A stretch of 64,000 bases of DNA from Chaetoderma sp. LZ-2023a (Eukaryota > Mollusca > Caudofoveata > Chaetodermatida > Chaetodermatidae): positions 60,676,369 to 60,740,368 of the forward strand of contig CM067370.1 of NCBI GenBank assembly GCA_034401795.1, given 5' to 3'. Position numbers and translations under genes: made by a program. Shown one piece after another: positions 57,501-64,000 of this stretch (its first letter is position 1; each line of letters opens with the position of its first letter). The notes beneath the pieces were generated by a model. It was given only the letters and a program-made list of their open reading frames with translations. It was not told the origin of the DNA and did not search any database.

Positions 57501-58137
57501 AGAGTGTCGTGCTTAACCCTTTAAACCCTGCATTTATTTCTGTGGACAGCACGCCCATCCTGAGTTTATAGTGATAGTATCGACAAGATTTTAATTTTTA
57601 ACACTATACTCACCTCATATACACGAAAGGCCATTATCACGGCCTCAGTAAGCGGGTACATATACCCGAACTGCCGGAAAATTGGCCTCCATGTGTATAT
57701 ATCTTTTTTTTTATAACGGCAGCCTATAATCATAAGTATGTCCAAGGCCCGAAATCTGGTCTTTCGGGTATATATGGACTTTCCCCCTGAGACCGGATAA
57801 CCAGCTTTTCGGGGTCAAAGGGTTAATGCTGCTTATCAGTCTCAACATTAGCACTTATTCTGTGGCACCCGTGACTCAGACTTCTAGTAGAGATGCTTAC
57901 AGGAAGATTGAAGATTATGAAATTTTAAAAGAACAAGAAAAGAATGCTTTGAATCATTAGTACAGGCATGATCAGACAGACTGGTTCACTAGAATTTTAA
58001 TCCTCACCTGTATTATCAATGGCAGCCGTTGTCATGACAGCCTGTGTAAGCGCAGGATGGATAGTAGACATGGGCCCCTGTAGAGTATTAGTAGCATCTT
58101 GGACTTCGTTTTGGTTGTGGATACTTTGGTTTACTTC
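50786..58137 (-). CDS. Coiled-coil protein, unrecognised, 3' four exons
   Basis: Exons in order of transcription: 58137-58008, 57221-57031, 54427-54278, 51511-50786. All boundaries are GT-AG and phases agree; together 1197 nt, 398 residues plus TGA. The first two exons give a Thr/Ser-rich region; exon 3 and the start of exon 4 give a charged helix (WRVRYMALECRFHNLESERM, QREQLQKAEIDQLSRQ joined to VSSLSEELVYYQQRERVLSE QLDASQ), heptad-like and long enough for a coiled coil of ~90 residues; the rest is polar and disordered, ending SIRGSPRAKRPRPR, a likely nuclear localisation signal. This composition suits a nuclear regulator. The 5' end lies upstream, past the DIRS insertion. I cannot name a homologue. 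Confidence 0.68.
51600..51660. mobile_element. Degraded palindromic MITE
   Basis: AATTTCACTGGAAACACTTG CTGCATACAGCAA resembles the arm of the 30141-30231 hairpin. Confidence 0.4.
51700..52195 (+). repeat. ~125-bp tandem repeat, 4 units
   Basis: CCGCTTTCACCTTTTGACCC, GGGGCAGTGCAATGATATG, ACTCACATACCAAATTTGGT and TGAATTCCATCCAATGGTTT recur at about 51715, 51850, 51945 and 52070. Same family as 5935-6240. Confidence 0.75.
52196..52242 (+). repeat. (CACG)n microsatellite
   Basis: GCATGCACGCACGCACGCAC then ACACACAC. Confidence 0.9.
52243..52599. other. Fragment of Helentron-like repeat
   Basis: TTCCAAGGGGGCCGTATCTA TCACCTGCAACATCAGCATT T resembles the reverse-complemented 3' end seen at 55059 (CAAGGAGCCTCTATCACTCA). 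The rest is unassigned. Confidence 0.4.
52600..53560. mobile_element. DNA element with long internal inverted repeat
   Basis: 52700-52935 (GCATCATTGCGGAAGTGAAA TTATT, ATAAATATCATTTATTACAT) is mirrored by 53320-53510 (ACATTTTATGTCAAAAGTAG; AATAATTTCACTTCCACGAT GATATTTTTGAGG). The centre (GCCGCTGACTCTTTT and ATTTTGTAATGCCGAGCAAC on the minus strand) matches 24270-24420. Same family as 23826-24972 but arranged as a ~0.8-kb foldback. Confidence 0.6.
53561..54277. other. No feature recognised (intron of the minus-strand gene)
   Basis: AT-rich, nothing supported. Confidence 0.5.
54278..54427 (-). CDS. Unknown coiled-coil gene, exon c
   Basis: Acceptor GGCACTATTTTACAG, donor gtgagg, exactly 50 codons, phase 0 at both ends. 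Encodes acidic CSRSEEDESDETW then a helical, coiled-coil-type stretch ending EIDQLSRQ. Confidence 0.75.
54792..55032 (+). mobile_element. TTAA hairpin MITE, intact
   Basis: TTAACCCATTAACACTTGAA ... AAAGTGTTAAAGGGTTAA, with AGACCAAGAGAAGACC, TTTACCACTGGAATGACTGG CTCGG and mirrored CGAGCCAGTCTTTGCAG, ATAGTCTTCTCTAGGTCTGC. 241 bp, non-coding. Confidence 0.85.
55059..56790 (-). mobile_element. Helentron-like element, type B
   Basis: 3' end on the minus strand: CAGGTGAGTGATAGAGGCTC CTTGGGCCTCTTGTT. Interior on the plus strand shows CATCCAAGATGGC.GCC.AAG, CTTGAACAAACTTGATTCAG, GCCCTAGATGATGTTTTATG AG and CCTGTATCTCTATGCC.TAA in two or more units. A foreign AT-rich piece (about 55240-55680) interrupts it. 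Its 5' end is not visible. Confidence 0.65.
56800..56835. mobile_element. Palindromic MITE fragment
   Basis: AAGTCAAATTGGTTTCAAAA TATTCAACAG: one arm of the 30141-30231 family. Confidence 0.5.
57031..57221 (-). CDS. Unknown coiled-coil gene, exon b
   Basis: The acceptor TGCTTCAGTTTCAG was chosen because it restores phase 1 from exon a; the upstream CATCTACAG at 57247 would break the frame. Donor gtaggt. Encodes EFFPCEHDLSVSNGKAG ... SAEAIEDVSRVVS. The donor is the least certain boundary; the frame stays open to 56860. Confidence 0.58.
57513..57826 (+). mobile_element. TTAA-flanked MITE, second family
   Basis: TTAACCCTTTAAACCC ... GGGTCAAAGGGTTAA: intact TTAA duplication and ~10-bp CCCTTT inverted ends, but an interior unlike the hairpin MITE (GGGTACATATACCCGAACTG; GGTCTTTCGGGTATATATGG). 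314 bp, non-coding, inside the intron between exons a and b of the minus-strand gene. Confidence 0.78.
58008..58137 (-). CDS. Unknown coiled-coil gene, exon a
   Basis: Acceptor TCTTTATTGTAG, donor gtgagg. Encodes EVNQSIHNQNEVQDATNTLQ and PMSTIHPALTQAVMTTAAID; the other two frames hit stops. Ends in phase 1. Confidence 0.6.
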
Positions 58138-58183
58138 CTACAATAAAGACATACATAGTATTGTTCTAAGCTGAAAACCCCCA

Positions 58184-58265
58184 ACAGACTCCCCTTTAGT
58201 GGGTTCGTCTGTAGTTTTATTAACCACTATAAAAAACATACTTACCGTTCAATCACTACTTGCTA
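58184..58265 (-). repeat. DIRS outer terminal repeat
   Basis: Minus strand TAGTGATTGAACGGTAAGTA TG, TATAGTGGTTAATAAAACTA CAGACGAACCCACTAAAGGG, ending GTCTGTTGGGGG. Inverted copy at 58560-58640 and mirror-image copy at 2948-3032. Confidence 0.7.
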
Positions 58266-58559
58266 AATCAAATATCTGCATTTCGCTACCAGAATAAAAT
58301 TTTTATGCTCGCTTACATACTCCCTTATGCCTATATCATCACCATGCATACCCTTAACCAGGCTACTGGTGAGGGAACCCCCAGCATAAGCCTCAGCATA
58401 GACTGGCATCAGTCTGTACTCGCTCCTTGGTGACGCCTGTCACTAAGCGCGCCCGCGCATGCGCAATAGATCCCAAATTCACTTTTCTAAATTTAAGTGC
58501 CATATATCCTGACTAGATTCTCAAATCATTCCCATGTGGGGTGGCTGAGACCGGGTCAT
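58266..58559. other. Segment between terminal and internal DIRS repeats
   Basis: Has GC-rich GCGCGCCCGCGCATGCGCAA TAG and the phrases AAGCCTCAGCATAGACTGGC and ACCAGGCTACTGGTGAGGG. No ORF. Confidence 0.4.
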
Positions 58560-58686
58560 AGTGATTGAATGGTAAGTATGTTTTTATAGTGGTTAATAAA
58601 ACTACAGACCAACCCACTAAAGGGGGGTCTGTTGGGTGTTATTACACCACAAAAACATCTTGACCGTTCAATCACTACTTGCTAAA
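58560..58686 (+). repeat. DIRS internal complementary region (proposed)
   Basis: 58560-58640 is the reverse complement of the outer repeat (TAGTGATTGAATGGTAAGTA TG ... CCACTAAAGGGGGGTCTGTT GGGTG). 58662-58686 repeats ACCGTTCAATCACTACTTGC TAAA of 58243-58267 in direct orientation. An internal segment complementary to both termini, just inside one end, is diagnostic of the DIRS replication cycle. Confidence 0.55.
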
Positions 58687-59840
58687 CCCGTAGACTTGGT
58701 CAGTGCCCCACTGTGAAACTTAGGTGGGTGGAGTTTTGAGAATCCATAAGCAGGGATAAAAATCAAACAGAACGTAACCAAATGTTAATAACATAACAAA
58801 ATGGTACATCTTAATTAATCACACAGTGATTAACAAGCAATGATTTCTTTAAACTTAAAGAAGTAAATCACAAACCAATGAAAAAACTCACCATCTCACG
58901 CAGACAAACAGTCTTAACGGAAATGGAGTAGTGAGATTTGTAAATGGTCTTCAGGCTTTTAGATAGAAACATGATATATCTAAAAGGAGTGCCGCTGAGC
59001 TCTGATATTATAAATAAAAAGGAGGTAAAAGGCTCGGATTTCGATCCTACGACTTGCATTACCTCAAATAAAGAAGAGCCAGCGAAAGCGAAAGAGGGAG
59101 CCTTCCCTCTAAGTTCATGAGCTTAAATGTGAGAAAGATTAATATGATCAGAGGAAGCCATCTCAAAACAACGGTCTCAGAATTCCATCTGGCCATAGAA
59201 AGCTAGAGACTGGCCTAACTACCTCCTCTGCATACAGGACCCAGAAATGGGATAGATTGGATCGCTAAAGAATCAGTACAACGGTTGAAACTTAAAAAAA
59301 AAAACACACACAAAAACCTGACAATATACTGAAGTCAGACATTTTAAAATAACTGGCTTAGCTGGGAGACGGTTAGATTGAATTTTTGATATAAAATCCC
59401 TTCTAGGAAATAAGACTAGACCGTCCCCAGAATCAACACCTAGGCTGCCAAAAACAGGATCTGTCAAGAGACTAAGGTCTGCACACCATACTTCTAAAGT
59501 TTTAAGACAGACCTTGAAAACTCTGCGAGTTGACTCCCTCCTGGCAGAAATCCTGAGAACTCGCAGAAATTCTAGTCTCAGATCAAACAGACAAAACTCT
59601 CCAAAGACACCGACTGAAAATTCCTGAGACTGAATGAATACACTAAACTTTTACTTTAGACATGAGGTCCGGGGAGACTGGAAGAAGACAAGTGAAGACT
59701 ACCCGGAGAAAAAAGTAAATCTGCAACGCAGATCCACTTTGGTCAAAAGGGAACTATCAGAAGAACTTCTCAAATCTGATCCCTGACCTACCTCAAGAGC
59801 AACGGAATCAGGAAAGATGGAAGAATCGCATAATCAAACA
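58687..59840 (-). other. DIRS tail, no recognisable domain
   Basis: Expected to hold RNase H and recombinase, but only stop-ridden frames were seen; a TTTCGATCCTACGACTTGC string near 59038 is not a tRNA. Probably heavily decayed or deleted. Confidence 0.4.
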
Positions 59841-60480
59841 ACCCTAACAAGGACGTCCACCACCAATGCCTGAAATCCGGAAAAAGGGGGCTGCAAGAGG
59901 AAATTTTAGCATACCGACAGGACGCAAAAAATCTAAGAGGGAACAATCCCTATGCTTGAGAATCGATTGACAACCGACCGTAGAAACTGGCCCTCTGAAC
60001 AGGTGATCCCAGACTGTTCCCCCTCTCCTGGGAAACGTCTGAGAAAAACCAACACCAGAGGAGAAGACTTGACTTTTAAGAGAATTACAATCCGACCTAG
60101 GCTGCATTCCAGACTGCAGTTCTCTGGAATGATACTGCTAGAATTAATAAAAAGCTCTGCTTATACTAGCCAGTCGTTTATATAAATGTGAAGGTGAATA
60201 GAACGACCGTAAAATAAACCTTCCACGGCAGAATTGACGGCACGAAGGGTGGATGAAAACAAGTAGTAAAACGTCCAATATCTTTATGGAGAAGAATCAC
60301 CTGCCCGGATTCAGACCAGCGAAAAATTAGATACGTCCTCCATCTAGAATATTGAAGATAAGATAAGAGGAAAAAACTCTTCAGATAGAGGTCGGACGCC
60401 ATCCACCCAACTTCATGGTGCTCCCAATTGGAACGAATTCTAAGGACTACGTAGAATCATGAACTCCAACTCGTCCTCTA
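59840..60480 (-). pseudogene. DIRS-type reverse transcriptase, decayed
   Basis: Pieces in transcript order: LVKMGALEDELEFM and MKLGGWRP (60394-60416, the KxGGWRPVID block), YLIFRWSESGQV (about 60300-60340, the YLRFxW block), GRSIHLHIYINDWLV (60164-60208, the DIRS IHxYIDDWL catalytic box with the first catalytic Asp changed to Asn), then VFSSGVGFSQTF, GTVWDHL and LLDFLRPVGMLKF (59900-60060, the thumb F.GM.FDT...GTVWP and LLGMLNF-like motifs). Frameshifts and stops separate them, so it is inactive. The YIDDWL signature distinguishes DIRS from LTR and non-LTR RTs. Confidence 0.75.
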
Positions 60481-60639
60481 GGGCTCCCATCTTCACCAGG
60501 AAGGAATGAAAGGAGATCACCTAGAAACGACGGACAAAGGACGATGAAAATCCAATAGGAGCGGAAAAAAACAGCGAACGAGACCTGCGAGGGCTTACCA
60601 AGTCTCCCAAAATTAGAGACAGGCACCCTCCTACTAGAC

Positions 60640-62480
60640 CGCTGGGGAAAAGGGGGGGGGGGAAGGAGCAACGGATCCTAAGGCAATGGAAGAGGAAGCG
60701 ATAAACTATGATAAAGAGAAAAGGATTGGCCTACCCAGGCTACCACCATCCTTTCAGGTTCTCTTACTCTGAACCCCTTAAAGGAACAATCTCTAAGACT
60801 AGATCAGGAAATAACACAAGCCTCTTCTCATCTGATAAGAGGCCTGCCGGACCTGGAATCTAGAACAATGAGCAAAAAAGGGGTCAGATTAATCCTCCTC
60901 CTCAAATCGGGCTTAGAACCTGAAGACAGAGAAGAATTGGTAATTATCCTAGAAAGATAAGTACCAAACTCAACAGGCCTGAGACTCTTCCTCTATGGAA
61001 GGATTAAAGAGGGTTTTTTAAAAAGAAGAAGCGTCTCTCTACCCAGAAAGCGAAGATCCTTTGGAGGATCTACGACAGACAGAATCAGCCCTAAATATGG
61101 AAGATGATTGACCCAATATATCATAGGCCAAAGGGAGGAATTGTAATAAGAATACTTCAAAACAAAGTTTATTAACTTCGGATGGCTTTTCTATGTATTC
61201 TCTTAGAGGCAACGAAGTCAAACAAACTACAGACTGAGTTCAAAAAGCCTCTAAGGATAGAGGCTAGAGATTTCTAAATACCTCAGAGGGACTGAATACC
61301 TCTTCTTGCTCCTAGAAAAAACATCTTCCGAAAAAAAGAGCTTGAAGGATAGCTGATTTAAACTGTGCCTTACATACAGATTCCCAACTAAAAAGATCCG
61401 CAGAAGATTCAACCGTGGCAAAATTCTTCAGATTAGAAATAGACTGAAAGACCATTAGAACAAGAAAAATTGGGCAGACGAGAAAAAACTCATCCTGAAG
61501 AAAAAGAGAGAGACAAGAAGGAATCCAATAAAGAAATGAGGAACAATCATCCGAGCAACCCCGGAAGGGGAAAAACCTTCTCAGGTTAGTACCTCGACTG
61601 ATCCAAGAATAGAATCTAGAGACAATAGAAAAAACAACGGAAATAGATAAGCGACTAAACGAGGAATCCCAGATTCTAACACTAAACCAGACAGCAAATA
61701 GAAAACTAATTACTGAGAATGAAAAATTCAAAAAAATTAGATCTAGATGAATAAAGATGAAGAAAAAATAGAAAGATAAGAGAGAAGAAAAGAATTAAAA
61801 GGAACAGATTAGAAAAAAGGAGAAGAAAGAAACGTGATACGAAGAGCAAGAATAGGATAAACTGGAAAAGGAAAATGAGAAAGCCAGCGAAGAAGAAAAA
61901 CCGAAGAATGAAAGACAGAATGCTAGGAGAACAAGAAAAGAGAGACGCGAAAGGACTTACCGAGAAGAGGAAGAGAGAGATAAGAAGCCATGCATTAAAG
62001 AGCGGAGGGCAAATCATCCGAATAGGCACAAATAGGGAAAACTTCCTCAGATCCCTGATCTCGACTGACCCAGGAATAGAAAGACTAGCGGAAACAGAAG
62101 AGCGATAGAACGAAGACACAAAAAAAGACTAAACCAGAGACAATGAATAGAAAACTAGATATTGAGAAAGAAAAAACAGACACAATAGGATATAGATGAC
62201 CACAGTGAAGAAGATAAAGAATAAAAAAGGAAAGAATTAGAAGAAAAAGAGGAGAAAAAGATAAGATGAAAAGAAGGGAAACCTAATACATAAAAACAAG
62301 ACTATTATAAACAGAAAAACGAAAAGAGAAAGGGAAAGCAAGACAAAAGAGATTCTAACAACCATAGAACAAAAAAGAAAAGAGGAAGAATAGCGCAAAG
62401 CAAATTGAGTCAGAGCTAAGGAAATATTATTAGAAGAAGAATCTGAATGATCAGGCAATTCATAACCTTAAGCTCTAAAA
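60640..62480 (-). other. DIRS gag-like T/C-rich region
   Basis: Strongly strand-biased (A/G on plus). The upstream phrase LPDHSDSSSNNISLALTQFA LRYSSS at about 62390-62460 is shared with the left arm. Long frames here (for instance 61706-62119, 137 codons of mostly Phe/Leu/Ser) reflect base composition and I do not treat them as genes. A poly-G run lies at 60649-60661. Confidence 0.5.
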
Positions 62481-62499
62481 TAACTCCCGGAAAGAGAGC

Positions 62500-64000
62500 C
62501 AGTAAAAGCTGATAAACTGGAAACGGAATTAGGTATTTATCCAGAACTAACAGACCCAGACAACACCTCTCAAACCGGAAGTGGAAGCACTACTACCGGA
62601 AATAGATAAAACAAAAATCGAACCAGAAACAGTAGTTGGAAGTTAAGCCAGATCTAACAGACCTGCAAATGAACTCCTCATACCAGAAGTAGAAGCACTA
62701 CTACCGGAAACAGATACAACGAAACCAGAAGTGGAAGTATGATGCTAGGCAGGATCTAACAGACCCGGAAAAGCACCCCACCTACCGGAAGTAGATACAC
62801 ACTCGGAAACGAAAAAACTTGAAACAGAAAATGAAGACAGGAAGCTTTGAGCGGATCTAACAAACACGGAAAGCACCTCTCAAACTTCTAGCATTTTCTC
62901 AACACCACTACAATAACTGAAGTGACATAACCGTAACCAGAAATAAATAACGGATGTTTGACCGGATCTAACAGACCCTGACAAGCACCTCTCATACCAG
63001 AAGCAGAAAACACTACTACTACCGGAAACAGAAAAGGGGAAAACCCGGAACCGGAAGTGATAGCAGATGATAGGCCAGATGTAACAGAGCCGGAAAATCG
63101 TCTCTCCTAGCGGAAGCAGATACACTACTACCGGAAACGGAAGAGGAACTGGAACCAGAATTTGAAAACAGAAGCTTGGCCAGATCAAACAGATCCGGAA
63201 AATCATCTCTCCAACCGGAAGCAGATACACCACTACCGGAAACGGAAGCTGAAGCGGAACCGGAAATTGATAACAGATGATTAGCAGGATCTAACAGACC
63301 TGGAAATCATCACTCCCACCGGAAGCAGAGACACTACTACCGGAAGAAAAGCGGAACCGGATACTGAAAACAGATGATAAGCAAGGTCTAACAGACCTGG
63401 AAAATCAACTCTCCAACCGGGAGCAGAACACCTACTACTGGACAAGGAAGAGGAAAGACCGTAACCGGAAATGAATAACTGATGCTAGGCCAGATCTATC
63501 AGATCCGAAAAAAAATAATCTCTCCTACCAGAAGCAGAAACACTACTACCGGAAAACAAGCGGAACGGGAACCAGAAAATGATAACAGATGCTTAGCAGG
63601 ATCTAACAGACCCTGAAATCATCTCTCCTACCGGAAGCAGATACACTACTACCGGGAACGGAAGTGGAAAAGAACCGGAACCGGAAATAGATAACAGACC
63701 CGGAAAAGCACCTCTCATACCAGAAGTTACTACCGGAAATGGATGTAAAAATAAGTGGAGAAATAAAATGAAAACAGCCAGATGAAAAAGAGAGTGAGAC
63801 TCTGAATGTCCAGCCAATCCAAAACAATCACAGAGCTCATATCCGGAGGCCCGGTCAAACCAGCAGCAATACCGGATTTAGAACCCGCTTGCCCGGACAA
63901 GCCAGGAGCAATAACGGGAGCGGACATATTATTTCATCTCTCCTACTGGAAGCAGATACACTACTACCGGGAACAGAAGTGGAAAAAACCAGAACCGGAA
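62500..64000 (-). repeat. ~105-bp minisatellite, right arm
   Basis: Reverse complement of the left array: CTACTACCGGAA, CCGGAAGCAGATACAC, AGGATCTAACAGACC at ~105-bp intervals. Position 64000 corresponds to about position 13 of the window, so the arm continues beyond both window edges. Confidence 0.85.

Larger units (their letters stand above)
58184..64000 (-). mobile_element. DIRS-like tyrosine-recombinase retrotransposon, decayed
   Basis: DIRS elements copy through reverse transcription and integrate with a tyrosine recombinase, so they have no target duplications. Reading the minus strand: minisatellite (64000 to ~62500), T/C-rich gag-like zone (to ~60900) with an internal ~470-bp diverged duplication (61540-61740 against 62011-62180), RT (about 60480-59840), unassigned tail, then an internal complementary segment (58686-58560) and an outer terminal repeat (58265-58184). 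No recombinase motifs were recognisable, so that part may be deleted. It continues beyond the window. Classification rests on RT motifs and terminus layout. Confidence 0.72.

Noticed and set aside
59030..59060. tRNA-like TTTCGATCCTACGACTT string
   Set aside because: No cloverleaf arms or A box around it; B-box match is partial.
61312..62119. Two ~138-codon minus-strand frames rich in Phe/Leu/Ser, membrane-like
   Set aside because: Follow from the T/C-rich strand bias of the DIRS gag-like region; hydrophobicity is compositional and the frames are not conserved as proteins.

Overview
The window is metazoan nuclear DNA: AT-rich, with small exons in good reading-frame phase, GT-AG introns of 0.6 to 8.6 kb, and dense layers of transposable elements. 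The repeat types (Helentron-like elements with minisatellite cores, TTAA hairpin MITEs, a DIRS retrotransposon, an APE-type non-LTR element) suit a marine invertebrate such as a deuterostome or lophotrochozoan. The species cannot be fixed from sequence alone. No tRNA, rRNA or CRISPR was seen.

Two host genes are supported. On the plus strand, eight exons from 6827 to 29198 join in phase into a 238-residue INO80E (INO80 chromatin-remodelling complex subunit E). It carries the family's lysine-rich N-terminal helix, the SRDKSFLLDRLLQYE core and the acidic DLVID tail. On the minus strand, four phase-compatible exons between 58137 and 50786 give the last ~398 residues of a coiled-coil protein I do not recognise. 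Its 5' part lies beyond a DIRS insertion.

Nearly everything else is repeats. 1-2225 and 58.2-64.0 kb are inverted copies of a DIRS-like tyrosine-recombinase retrotransposon. The right copy keeps a decayed reverse transcriptase and terminal and internal complementary repeats, and both copies carry a ~105-bp minisatellite. 3.2-4.6, 41.7-44.8 and 49.5 kb hold remnants of one non-LTR family. 17316-21192 is a nearly full-length but broken non-LTR element with endonuclease, RT and RNase H, lying inside another repeat in INO80E intron 3. Two groups of non-autonomous Helentron-like elements (HINEs) occupy much of 10-17, 21-23, 31-37, 45-49 and 55-57 kb; they share a 3' hairpin followed by CTTGTT and asymmetric inverted repeats. 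About a dozen TTAA-flanked hairpin MITEs with CCCTTT ends (piggyBac-like) are scattered, several just downstream of INO80E splice donors.

The most notable signals are: a HINE/MITE composite with the same nesting point twice; dense perfect DR1 nuclear-receptor-type motifs inside the HINE arrays; TTAA MITEs clustered at splice donors; and the DIRS copy with a giant coding-like minisatellite. No clearly new defence or metabolic system was found.
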